From an uncultured beta proteobacterium (GTDB lineage: Bacteria > Pseudomonadota > Gammaproteobacteria > Burkholderiales > SG8-41), in contig CAITMU010000070.1 of the NCBI GenBank assembly GCA_903893565.1, forward strand, positions 30,511-94,510: DNA of 64,000 bases. Direction: 5' to 3'. A program made the position numbers and the translations under genes. The notes below the pieces were generated by a model. That model saw only the letters and a program-made list of their open reading frames with translations, made no database searches and was not told the origin of the DNA. Shown here in pieces: positions 26,087 to 34,473 of this stretch; position 1 is the stretch's first letter; each line of letters opens with the position of its first letter.

Positions 26087-26695
26087 GTGGATGACTTTCA
26101 AAAAATAGCCACAGCTCTACTCGAGATAAATCAAACTCTTAAATCTCAGTCAAATGAAATTTTAGAACTTCGCAATCAAGTTCAAAATTTAATTCAAGCT
26201 AAAACGCCATCATCCAATTGCGCTGTTATCGAACCAGACTGCGGCTACGAATGGATGTGGGCACGAATTCAACTTGATGCCGACACATGGTCACGAATCA
26301 AATCCGGAGAGCGCGTCACACTCAAGGGCAAAGGATCGATTCCTCTTGAAACCAAGACGCCCAATCCAAATGATGAAAACTTCTACTGGGACTACTGGGA
26401 ATTCAACGGTCGAATTAACAAGCCAATGAAACTTTCGATGGAAAACCCGGATGACCATTTTGATGATCCTGATGACCTAATCGCATACGAAGGTCACATT
26501 GATCCGTCATTCATTATCAGCGTGCGGAAAAAACTCCACCTAGATCAGCGCGAGTCGGCAGAAATATTCGGCGGCGGCGTCAATGCGTTCTCTCGATACG
26601 AAAATGGCAAAACGCAGCCGCCATTAGCGCTTGTGAAACTGCTAAAAGTATTGGATAAGCATCCTGATATGTTGGAAGAAATCAAGGTAGCCTAG
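26087..26695 (+). CDS. MqsA-like antitoxin/transcription regulator (HTH), GTG start
   Basis: 202 aa. The C-terminal part ISVRKKLHLDQRESAEIFGG, then GVNAFSRYENGKTQPPLALV and KLLKVLDKHPDML, is the HTH DNA-binding domain of MqsA/YgiT-type antitoxins. The N-terminal half differs: a coiled-coil-like start (LLEINQTLKSQSNEILELRN) and a middle with WARIQLDADTWSRIKSGERV and DNENFYWDYWEF-like acidic/aromatic residues, without the two CxxC zinc motifs of MqsA. The first codon is GTG (26087); the frame has no better ATG. No MqsR toxin is adjacent, so it may regulate the neighbouring zeta pair or act alone. Confidence 0.72.
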   Translation: MDDFQKIATALLEINQTLKSQSNEILELRNQVQNLIQAKTPSSNCAVIEPDCGYEWMWARIQLDADTWSRIKSGERVTLKGKGSIPLETKTPNPNDENFYWDYWEFNGRINKPMKLSMENPDDHFDDPDDLIAYEGHIDPSFIISVRKKLHLDQRESAEIFGGGVNAFSRYENGKTQPPLALVKLLKVLDKHPDMLEEIKVA

Positions 26696-26724
26696 TCCAT
26701 AATGCTCACGCACTTATTTGCATT

Positions 26725-26905
26725 TCGTGGACTTACTGTAACATCTGTGCGTAAACCAGATTACTTGGACAGCCAATCCAGAATTACTTGGACAGTAAAA
26801 CGCCGCTGGAATGGTGCCCAAGTACTCCCGGAACACTGTCCAAGTGTTACTGTAACGGTGTCCAAGTGTTTCTGGAATCGTGTTCGAGTGTTAGCCGGCG
26901 GTTTT
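26725..26905. repeat. cluster of degenerate GTCCAAGT repeats in both orientations (IS21-like end)
   Basis: At least two copies of ATTACTTGGACAG (about 26760-26772 and 26783-26795) are followed by four inverted units of the form C-GGAA-N-TGTCCAAGTGTT (about 26807-26894). Multiple short repeats of this kind are typical of IS21-family ends in beta- and gammaproteobacteria. A 78-codon frame over them is not credible as a gene. GCCGGCGG followed by seven T closes the cluster. No transposase is present. Confidence 0.55.
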
Positions 26906-27208
26906 TTTCAGGTTAGATGGCCGTTGAAATCAGCGTAAATATGGTGGCAGATTTAAATTTTTCTCAAAAGTCTACCGAGACTATAAATTTATTCCGTTTT
27001 TTATTCGAACCTGAGTCGACGTGCTATTGGGCTCAGTATTTTCCAATAGGGGTATGAGACTAAGCGATGGAAATTTTAGGTTTTTGGGCTCGTTAAATCT
27101 TAAATTTCGTTGGACTCCGAATAATGGATTATGCAATAAGAATGAATGACTTAAAATTTAATAATTTACTTTAAAGAAATACCAAAAGATATTGATTATT
27201 AATTACAT
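26906..27208. other. AT-rich gap
   Basis: About 300 AT-rich bases between the repeat cluster and the 3' end of the permease gene. No gene, clear terminator or repeat was recognised. Confidence 0.4.
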
Positions 27209-28564
27209 TTAATCCAACTTACGCTCCAATTTCTGAGCATAAATAAGCACGACCACTCCAATGGTCAACACCCCCATACCGACTAATGCATGGATTTTGT
27301 TATAAATTAGGCTTGAGTAAAGCAAGTATCCACAATTAAGAACAAAAATTGCCGGCAATACTGGATAAAACGGCACTCGAAAAGGACGAGGCTGGTTAGG
27401 GTGACGAAAGCGAAGCACGAACAATGAAAGGCCCACCAACAAGAAAAATCCCCAGAAAACGGGCATGGAATACTCAATCAAACCATTAAAGCCAGCCTTA
27501 TTGATTGTGCCTAAGCCCACTAAAACCAAAGCAATAGCCCCCTGCACCCACATTGCGTTTCGAGGAGAGCCGCTATTTTCATCCCATTGACCAATAAATC
27601 TAAAAATCTTCCAATCCTGGCCCAAGGCATAGTTAGATCGGGCACCGACGATAATCGAGCCGTTTAGCGAAGTTAAAGCCGATATGGCAATCATAATTGA
27701 AATCACTTTTTCGCCAAATGGCCCCCATACCTGTTTTAATAAATCTGCGGCCACGGCATCTGATCCCACCATCGCTGAAAGTCCCAAGCCCTTCAAAAAT
27801 GCCATCGCCACTAACACGTAAAGCACTATCACAATGCTAATAGCGATCAATAAGGCCCAAGCCATATTGCGTTCGCCCCTCACTTCAGCAGAAATATAGG
27901 CCGCATCATTCCACCCCCCGTAAGTGAAGAGAACGAACAGCATCGCTGTGCCAATCCCGGCACCGGCATACCATGGGGCGACCGTCGGCGGCGATACAGC
28001 TGTTGATATGACCGGCCCGTCGGATAGAAAAAAACCGGCCACAATAATCAAAATCAAACCACCGACCTCCAGAACCGTGAAAACATTCTGCGTCCATTTG
28101 CCTTCCTCGATGCCTTGATAATTCACCCAAGAGAGCAACAACACGATGAAACTCGCCCAAATTGCAGAAGAGTATTCGCCCAAATAAATCACTCGAGACA
28201 AATAATCCCCAAACAAATAGGCGAACACTGCAATGGAGCCCGCCACAATCACCGTCATGCGAGCCCAGCCATAGAGAAAGGATAAGGATCGGCCAAAAGC
28301 ACATTGTAAAAAATGATACTCCCCACCCGCTGAGGGAAAGGCTGTGGCTAATTCAGCATAACAAAGTGCCCCAACAATAGAAATCAAGCCACCAGCCACC
28401 CATACCGCCAGAATCGCATGAGAATCTCCCATGGCGCCCGCAACAATGGCAGGAGTCCCAAAAATCCCCGCCCCCACAATCAACCCGACAATCATCATGC
28501 AGGCGTCAAAAATGGAAAGTGAAGCCGTGGGCTGGGAAGACGGCGATTCTTTGTCTAGATTCAT
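27209..28564 (-). CDS. APC-family amino-acid/polyamine permease
   Basis: 451 aa inner-membrane transporter of the amino acid-polyamine-organocation superfamily, with about 12 hydrophobic segments. Seen: MMIVGLIVGAGIFGTPAIVA (the unwound TM1 substrate-binding GSGIF-like motif, here GAGIFG), CYAELATAFPSAGGEYHFL in TM2-3, FTYGGWNDAAYISAEVRG at TM6, and FRVPFYPVLPAIFVLN near the C-terminus. The sequence does not fix the substrate; neutral amino acids are a reasonable guess. It is a monocistronic gene next to the toxin-antitoxin island. Confidence 0.88.
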   Translation of the reverse strand: MNLDKESPSSQPTASLSIFDACMMIVGLIVGAGIFGTPAIVAGAMGDSHAILAVWVAGGLISIVGALCYAELATAFPSAGGEYHFLQCAFGRSLSFLYGWARMTVIVAGSIAVFAYLFGDYLSRVIYLGEYSSAIWASFIVLLLSWVNYQGIEEGKWTQNVFTVLEVGGLILIIVAGFFLSDGPVISTAVSPPTVAPWYAGAGIGTAMLFVLFTYGGWNDAAYISAEVRGERNMAWALLIAISIVIVLYVLVAMAFLKGLGLSAMVGSDAVAADLLKQVWGPFGEKVISIMIAISALTSLNGSIIVGARSNYALGQDWKIFRFIGQWDENSGSPRNAMWVQGAIALVLVGLGTINKAGFNGLIEYSMPVFWGFFLLVGLSLFVLRFRHPNQPRPFRVPFYPVLPAIFVLNCGYLLYSSLIYNKIHALVGMGVLTIGVVVLIYAQKLERKLD

Positions 28565-29129
28565 AAGGAACTCTCAAGCCACAAAGCACGAAAAGCGTGC
28601 TCATCAGCGATAGGTTAAAAGCGCTAGTTTACACCTCTTGCGATAGCACCGTTCCTATAGACGTATCCAAAGCCACCCATAGCTGACTAAATATCAGCAT
28701 GGGACGTCTTGGAAATTCACGCCAGCCGAACAGTTGTGCTGACGATTAGCGTCACGGGGTTTCACCGAGAATGGCCGGATAGCACCCAATGGCCGCGTTG
28801 CCGGGGCCAGAGGTGCGGGCATTCCTTTTGAGACGCCCGACCGACCATGCGCTACATGCGCTGCTTTCAGGGTCGTTCTGATCTTCCCCCAGTATGACCA
28901 CAGATGCTATTTGAAAAAGATTGTATCGACTTATCGCCAAGAAAAAAGGCTAACCCATAAAACAGATGGCTCGATCGCACTGATGCCAAAGGGCGATTGA
29001 AAATAACCAAGCTAGTGAGAAAAAGTAAGAAAGGTCGTCACTTTCTTATCATTCATTATTCATTGTAAAAAGGACCAATTCACTTCACCTAAAAAAAAAC
29101 ATGAATAAAGCGAACATTGCCACAGAAAA
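28565..29129. other. intergenic region, possible mobile-element debris
   Basis: 565 bp with no intact gene. The stretch 28620-28900 appears more GC-rich than its AT-rich surroundings. On the reverse strand it encodes broken peptides such as APLAPATRPLGAIRPFSVKP and FGWREFPRRPMLIFSQLW, separated by stops. This looks like debris of a transferred sequence, but I cannot name the element. Confidence 0.35.
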
Positions 29130-29801
29130 TTACACTAGGACTTTTGACTCGAGGGGCTGTAATTCTTTTCGAAATAAAATGAATAAAAGGCAAGCATCCC
29201 TACGAAATTGCAACACAGTAAAACTCGTCACTACAGCATGCCTTGCCAGCACTGTCAGCATCTGAAAATATAGGTCTGAAAAATTCTTAATGTCTTCTTT
29301 GGTCGCCAAAAACTTTTCTGATTGAGCCAAGAACAAAAGCTTTTTAATGCGTTGCTCGTAATCCATATGCATTTGTCTAAAATAAATTTGACTCAAGGCA
29401 TTTTTACTTCTCGGTAGCACTTTAAGAAGATTACAAAATATCTCGGGTTGCTCCGCTATCCAAGCCACCGTTTCGTGAAACATTCTCTCTATCACATCGA
29501 TAGGATGAGCGTTCGCTTCAAGCAACGCGTCAAAGGAATGATTCATTGTGGATTGAATTTTTCTTAAAGCAGCTAGCACAATAGCTTCTTTATTAAAAAA
29601 ATAATTCACATTTGTATTCGTATTCGTATTAGCAAAATACATTTTTCGCTTAAACACCACGGGTTTAAATTGAGCAGGATCCCTTACATCTGCCCATTCA
29701 AAAATCGATTGATACAGATTTTTAGATATTCGGGACGTCACAGAATTAGCCGATTTAATCGACGCGGTATCCAATGTTCTTTCTTGATCTATTACAGGCA
29801 T
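29130..29801 (-). CDS. TetR-like regulator with degenerate HTH and short tandem repeats
   Basis: 223 aa. VNYFFNKEAIVLAALRKIQ matches the end of a TetR HTH (LYYHFKNKEELLLA), and the rest (residues 85-223) is helical, like a TetR ligand domain. The first HTH helix is poorly conserved, and where the recognition helix should lie there is ANTNTNTNVN, encoded by three hexamers (29614-29631). The ATG (29801) is immediately preceded by four 12-bp repeats that each contain AAGGA. It may be decaying, or be a variable locus. No adjacent target operon is obvious. Confidence 0.6.
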   Translation of the reverse strand: MPVIDQERTLDTASIKSANSVTSRISKNLYQSIFEWADVRDPAQFKPVVFKRKMYFANTNTNTNVNYFFNKEAIVLAALRKIQSTMNHSFDALLEANAHPIDVIERMFHETVAWIAEQPEIFCNLLKVLPRSKNALSQIYFRQMHMDYEQRIKKLLFLAQSEKFLATKEDIKNFSDLYFQMLTVLARHAVVTSFTVLQFRRDACLLFILFRKELQPLESKVLV

Positions 29802-29848
29802 ATTGAATCCTTTACTGAATCCTTTACTGAATCCTTTATTGAATCCTT
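29801..29848 (-). repeat. 12-bp tandem repeat x4 containing ribosome-binding sites
   Basis: Four direct copies, on the reverse strand AAGGATTCA(A/G)TA, end at the first base of the TetR-like start codon. Each carries AAGGA, and the last is spaced correctly for initiation. The repeat length is a multiple of three and leaves no stop in frame with the gene. Confidence 0.85.
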
Positions 29849-29863
29849 TATTCTTAAAAATTC

Positions 29864-29898
29864 AAAAAAAAGGGGGGGAACCTGACTTACCCCCCCCC
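29864..29898 (-). terminator. G9/C7 hairpin with U-tract upstream of the TetR-like gene
   Basis: On the reverse strand a run of nine G (29898-29890), a loop of 12 bases, seven C (29877-29871) and then eight T form a textbook Rho-independent terminator. It lies about 60 bases before the TetR-like ATG and about 470 bases after tctA, so it could end upstream transcription or act as an attenuator. Confidence 0.6.
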
Positions 29899-30342
29899 AA
29901 CACACAAGTAACCAATCCTTTGACTTCTGATCCCACAACCGCGAGACTAAAAACGAATACAAAAAAACTTACATTGATGTTGCCACTTTCTTGACCCCAA
30001 CTTTAAAAGTACTAACTTTTGCAGGGGCCCTTTTGAGCTTGGAAGAAAATTTTTACACGCTTAAGGAACATGCTAACAACGCAAGGGGATGATTGCTGAC
30101 AATTTCTGAAAAGTAAGACCCGTAGGTCTCTCGAGGCAAAGACAATCAGTTCATCTAGGCAAGGATTCAAGTCAGCGGCCTTGGTCTTAGCCAGCACTAG
30201 ACTCTTGTATTTTCTAAGGCTAGAAAAACGACAAAGGGGGAGAAGAAAATAAAGACATGACAGAGGCTCTGCCCTGCCAAGGAAGAACTGAACCGGAAGG
30301 GATGTGGGCTATAAAATCTTTATAAAAATGACGATTACAACA
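29899..30342. other. intergenic gap after tctA
   Basis: No gene supported. A 61-codon reverse frame (30012-30197) has no family features. The region contains short A runs and little else. Confidence 0.4.
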
Positions 30343-30366
30343 CCCCAAGCAAAAAAAACCTTGGGG
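30343..30366 (-). terminator. stem-loop directly after tctA
   Basis: CCCCAAG (30343-30349) and CTTGGGG (30360-30366) flank an A-rich loop (T8 on the transcribed strand) immediately after the tctA stop codon. There is no T tail, so termination is likely weak or it may only stabilise the 3' end. Confidence 0.45.
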
Positions 30367-31890
30367 CTAATCGATCGATTCATCCAATCCAACTTTAACT
30401 CGCCAATCTTTTTTCCGAGTCAAAAGAGGTTTTAAACTAAAGAGTAACAACACAATACCCACTCCGATCATCGTGAGCGATATGGGTCGCTCAAAAAAAA
30501 TCGCATAACTACCTGCACTCATAGCCAATGATTGACGCAGTGATAATTCCAACATAGGGGCTAACACGAGCCCCAAAGCCACCGGTGCCAAGTCGTAGCC
30601 AAACTTACGCAGCACAAAGGCAATGCCCCCCATCGAGAGCATGATCCAGACATCCACCACAGAATTGCTGACCGAATAACAACCCAAAATACAAAAAGCC
30701 AAGATACAAGGATAAAGATAGCTATAAGGAATGCGTAACAAGCGTACGAATAATCCAACCAGTGGTAAATTTAATATGAGTAACATCACATTACCGACAT
30801 ACATACTGGCCACAAAACCCCAAAATAAATCGGGTCGCTCTGCGATCAGCATAGGTCCTGGTGTTATGCCATGCACCATGATAGCCGCTAACATCACAGC
30901 CGTCACAGGACTCGTCGGAATACCCAGAGCCATCATTGGAATAAAGGCCCCTGTGGCCGCTGCATTGTTCGCAGACTCCGGCCCCGCTACGCCTGCAATG
31001 GCGCCATGACCAAAACGCTCAGGCGTTTTGGAAATCCGTCGTTCAATACCGTATGAAATAAAGGATGAAATAATATGGGCTGAGCCAGGAATAATGCCAA
31101 TAAAAAATCCCAACAAGCTGCCTCTGCCAATCGCGCCGTAAGAATCTTTGAAATCTTGTGTGGTCGGCATGAGTTCCCGCAAAGTAGGATTTTTGGGTAA
31201 AGGGGGTAATTCTTGACTAGCCGTCATCAATATTTCCGAAATACCAAATAAACCCACCGCCACAGGCACAATACCCACCCCATCGGACAACTCCACCACA
31301 TCGAATCCAAATCGGGTATACCCGCTCATTGCATCAATACCAATCATCCCCAGCACCAAGCCCAAACCGGCCATCGCCAAGGTTTTAGGCATGGAGCCTC
31401 CGGTCATATAGGCCAGCATCAATAAACCTAACATCAGTAACGCACTATATTCCGGCGGACCAAACTTCAAGGCAAACGAAGCCAGTGTCGGGGCCAAGAA
31501 CATTAATCCGAGCACCCCCAGAGTACCCGCAACAAAAGAGCCTATGGCGGCAATAGCCAGCGCCGGCCCAGCTCGCCCCTGTTGCGTCATGGCAAATCCA
31601 TCTATACAGGTCATTACTGAGGCCGCCTCTCCAGGCATCCGGATTAAGATCGAAGTGGTGGATCCCCCGTACATCGCTCCGTAATACACCCCGGCCAGCA
31701 ATACGATGGCAATGATCGGATCTAAACCAAAGGTGGCTGGCAAGAGCATACTAATCCCGGCTAAAGGCCCTACACCCGGTAGCATCCCTACCAAAGTTCC
31801 GATGAGGCATCCAACAAATGCATAGAAAAAAACATGCGGCTGCAACGCTACCGTAAAGCCCATCAATAGGTTATTAAAAGTTTCAATCAT
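30367..31890 (-). CDS. tctA: tripartite tricarboxylate transporter permease, TctA type
   Basis: 507 aa large membrane component of a TTT transporter. Seen: IGTLVGMLPGVGPLAGISML near the N-terminus (the TctA GxxPG motif), GAMYGGSTTSILIRMPGEAAS, the matching second-half IIPGSAHIISSFISYGIERR, and about ten hydrophobic segments. The family imports citrate and other carboxylates with a Na+ or H+ gradient. It shares one base with tctB and is preceded by two Bug receptor genes, so this is a complete TctCBA system. It is the only TctA in the window although 11 receptors are present. Confidence 0.95.
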   Translation of the reverse strand: MIETFNNLLMGFTVALQPHVFFYAFVGCLIGTLVGMLPGVGPLAGISMLLPATFGLDPIIAIVLLAGVYYGAMYGGSTTSILIRMPGEAASVMTCIDGFAMTQQGRAGPALAIAAIGSFVAGTLGVLGLMFLAPTLASFALKFGPPEYSALLMLGLLMLAYMTGGSMPKTLAMAGLGLVLGMIGIDAMSGYTRFGFDVVELSDGVGIVPVAVGLFGISEILMTASQELPPLPKNPTLRELMPTTQDFKDSYGAIGRGSLLGFFIGIIPGSAHIISSFISYGIERRISKTPERFGHGAIAGVAGPESANNAAATGAFIPMMALGIPTSPVTAVMLAAIMVHGITPGPMLIAERPDLFWGFVASMYVGNVMLLILNLPLVGLFVRLLRIPYSYLYPCILAFCILGCYSVSNSVVDVWIMLSMGGIAFVLRKFGYDLAPVALGLVLAPMLELSLRQSLAMSAGSYAIFFERPISLTMIGVGIVLLLFSLKPLLTRKKDWRVKVGLDESID

Positions 31891-32378
31891 TAGAATCCCC
31901 AGGGACTGACCGGTAAGGGTACCCGCAAGAGGGTAGAAAAAAGATAAAAAGTTAATCCCGAAAAACCAACACTGACCAAAATCACATTCTTAATGGGCAA
32001 GCGCTCCATCGCACCTAAAAAGAAAATCAGTAAGGCCCCAATACTCAGACGATACCCCCAGCGCTCCAGGGCATAAGAGGCAACCCCACACGCCACAATG
32101 ATCGCAAGGGCGCGCCCCGATTCCGACCAGGCCATTTCATCAAGGGACACGGATTTAAAACCAAACCCCATCACAATCAATCCCATGGCTCCCATAAACA
32201 AGGCCAGTAACAAGGGCACGTAACCTGGCCCCGGTTCGGCCAAGCTGCCTAAGGGATAAGATTGGTTCATCCATATGATGTAGCCGGCAATGAGCACCAG
32301 TAACGCACCGGACACCGTATCACTACGACACCAGAATCGGCTTTTTGAAGGCACTTGAATCTCTTTCATCCAATCCAT
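31890..32378 (-). CDS. tctB: tripartite tricarboxylate transporter small permease, TctB type
   Basis: 162 aa with four hydrophobic segments (about residues 23-41, 50-70, 88-110, 120-145), the layout of TctB (DUF1468-like) small subunits. PLGSLAEPGPGYVPLLLALF is the characteristic loop and ALERWGYRLSIGALLIFFLG the second half. It overlaps tctA by one base and follows a receptor gene by four bases. Sequence conservation in this family is low, so context contributes to the call. Confidence 0.87.
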   Translation of the reverse strand: MDWMKEIQVPSKSRFWCRSDTVSGALLVLIAGYIIWMNQSYPLGSLAEPGPGYVPLLLALFMGAMGLIVMGFGFKSVSLDEMAWSESGRALAIIVACGVASYALERWGYRLSIGALLIFFLGAMERLPIKNVILVSVGFSGLTFYLFSTLLRVPLPVSPWGF

Positions 32379-32382
32379 TCCC

Positions 32383-33366
32383 TTAATGTTTTTCGTCTAC
32401 TTTGCCCACAATCTTTACTAAATTCGCCAAGCGTTCGGCATCCGTGTGCCAATAGCGCGTAAATTCTATGGCATTCAAATACTGTATCGGTGAGTTTAAA
32501 TAGTTCATACTCTTAACAAACTCCGCGTCCGTGACTGCCTGATGAATCGACTCTTCCAAACGCGCAAAAATAGCCGGCGGTAGTCCTTTGGGGGCCAATA
32601 AACCGGCCCAGATATAATATTCAAGATCGGTGCCTAACTCCTTAAATGTGGGAACCCAAGGTAAGGCACTCAATCGCTTGTTGCCCCAAGTGACATAAGC
32701 CTGCAATTTTCCCGCTTTCACGTAACTGGCCAGTGCTGCGGGTCCGCCCACACTTAATTCCACATGTCCGCCTAGCAACGCGGTCAGAGCGGGGCCTCCT
32801 CCTGTGGTCGGCACATGTCTCATTTTAAGTTTATAGTGATGTAAAAACATCTCCATCGGCATATGAAGTGCACCGTAGATGCCCGATGATGAAAAAGACA
32901 ATTGCCCAGGTTTTAATCGCGCTAAAGCCACCAATTCTGCGATCGACTTAGCAGGCAATGACGGGTGAGACACGAGCAAAGTCGGATCAGCACTAATTAA
33001 CGCCAACGCCACCAATTGGTCGAGGGTGTAAGCAGGTTTTCGGTTAAATAACACATCGGCAGCAGGAATCACCGAAATGCTGGATAAGGTCATCAATAAG
33101 GTATAGCCGTCGGCACGCGCGTTCGCCACCAGCGAATTGCCTATGGCTCCCCCCCCGCCAGGCTTATTCACGATGACCACCGGTTGCTTCATCGCTTTTT
33201 CCATCGACAAGGCCAAGGGTCGCCCCGTAATATCGGCAACCCCTCCCGGAGGAAAGGGCACAATCATACTGATGGCTCGGTTGGGATACGCCTCTTCTGC
33301 GTAACACCCCAATCCCCTCATCAGAGCCATTACGACCAGAGCCTGAAGGATTATTGTTTTTTTCAT
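32383..33366 (-). CDS. tctC: TctC-type solute receptor, cognate of TctAB
   Basis: About 327 aa periplasmic receptor. The ATG at 33366 is chosen because AGGAG lies upstream and a signal peptide (KKTIILQALVVMALM to CYAEE) follows. Motifs: YPNRAISMIVPFPPGGVADI, VIVNKPGGGGAIGNS (encoded through an 8-base C tract at 33149-33156 on +), ADGYTLLMTLSSIS, MRHVPTTGGGPALTALLGGH. The usual HVPYKG is HVPTTG, so the ligand pocket may differ. Four bases from tctB, it is the most likely functional partner of the permease pair. Confidence 0.92.
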   Translation of the reverse strand: MKKTIILQALVVMALMRGLGCYAEEAYPNRAISMIVPFPPGGVADITGRPLALSMEKAMKQPVVIVNKPGGGGAIGNSLVANARADGYTLLMTLSSISVIPAADVLFNRKPAYTLDQLVALALISADPTLLVSHPSLPAKSIAELVALARLKPGQLSFSSSGIYGALHMPMEMFLHHYKLKMRHVPTTGGGPALTALLGGHVELSVGGPAALASYVKAGKLQAYVTWGNKRLSALPWVPTFKELGTDLEYYIWAGLLAPKGLPPAIFARLEESIHQAVTDAEFVKSMNYLNSPIQYLNAIEFTRYWHTDAERLANLVKIVGKVDEKH

Positions 33367-33397
33367 CAGCCCTACTCCTCGACTCAATCACATTGAC

Positions 33398-34378
33398 TTA
33401 CGGATCGACATGCGCTCCCGAGGCCTTAACCACCTTAGCCCATTTAGCGATATCTTGATTCAGATATTGCTCAAACGCAGCGAGCCCCATACTCATGGGC
33501 TGTGCACCTTGCTCATTCCACGTTTTTTTAATATCGCTGCGCCCGGTCAGTTGCATCATTTCGCTATTTAAGCGCTCTAGCACTGCTTGTGGCGTATGGA
33601 CCGGCGCCATTAAACCCAACCAAATCGTTGCTTCGTAGCCCTTTACCCCAGACTCTGAGATCGTAGGCACTTGGGGTAAAACCAAGGAACGGACAAGTCC
33701 GGTCGAAGCCAATGCACGCACCCTGCCTGACTGCGCCAAGGGAGTCATCGTCGTGATGGCATCAAACATTAACTCAACCTGCCCACTCATGACGCTCGTT
33801 CTTGCCTCTGAGCTCCCCTTATGTGGCACATGCACAATATCCACCCCGCTCATGGATTTAAAATACTCGGCAGCCAAGTGATAAGGCGTACCATTACCAG
33901 AGGACGCATAATTGAAAGCATGGGGCTTGGCTTTCATCAACTGAATTAATTGAGCAACATTTTTCGCCGGTACCGAAGGATGCACGACTAGTAATAGATC
34001 GGAATAATTAATGGGGGCAATGGGGACGAAATCCTTCATTAACGCATAGGGCTTTTTGGCGATCAGTGACTCATTGATCGTATGCGTATTAGACATCATC
34101 AACAGGGTATAACCATCAGCGGGCGCCTTGGCAGCCACTTCGGTGCCAATAATCGAACCGGCCCCAGGACGGTTTTCTATGACAAAGCTTTGCCCCAGAC
34201 TTTCCTGCAATCGAAGCCCAGTCATACGCGCATAAATGTCAGCCGGCCCTCCCGCTGCAAAAGGCACGATGATACGCACGGGTTTAATAGGATAATTCTG
34301 GCCTTGCACGACAAGTGAAACTGCCGCCATTAAAACCGCAACACTGACACTGATGAGTGTTCTGCTGTTGATGACCAT
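33398..34378 (-). CDS. Bug/TctC-family solute-binding protein
   Basis: Second receptor of this locus, 326 aa. Signal peptide MVINSRTLISVSVAVLM to VVQGQ, then YPIKPVRIIVPFAAGGPADI, FVIENRPGAGSIIGTEVAA, ADGYTLLMMSNTH, IVHVPHKGSSEART (YKG is HKG) and KWAKVVKASGAHVDP. It lies 31 bp upstream of the tctC gene on the same strand, so two receptors could feed one TctAB pair. Confidence 0.92.
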   Translation of the reverse strand: MVINSRTLISVSVAVLMAAVSLVVQGQNYPIKPVRIIVPFAAGGPADIYARMTGLRLQESLGQSFVIENRPGAGSIIGTEVAAKAPADGYTLLMMSNTHTINESLIAKKPYALMKDFVPIAPINYSDLLLVVHPSVPAKNVAQLIQLMKAKPHAFNYASSGNGTPYHLAAEYFKSMSGVDIVHVPHKGSSEARTSVMSGQVELMFDAITTMTPLAQSGRVRALASTGLVRSLVLPQVPTISESGVKGYEATIWLGLMAPVHTPQAVLERLNSEMMQLTGRSDIKKTWNEQGAQPMSMGLAAFEQYLNQDIAKWAKVVKASGAHVDP

Positions 34379-34473
34379 CTCGCCCCCCTCATGATTTCGT
34401 ATTTTTGATAGGTGACTAGGTGCTACTAAGCGCTCAGCCCTATCGATATCTTAATAGTGATGACCCAAAAGCA

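Noticed and set aside
26702..26938. Forward frame of 78 codons
   Set aside because: It translates the GTCCAAGT repeats and shows no protein-like composition.
30012..30197. 61-codon reverse frame after tctA
   Set aside because: No family resemblance and no ribosome site; treated as chance.
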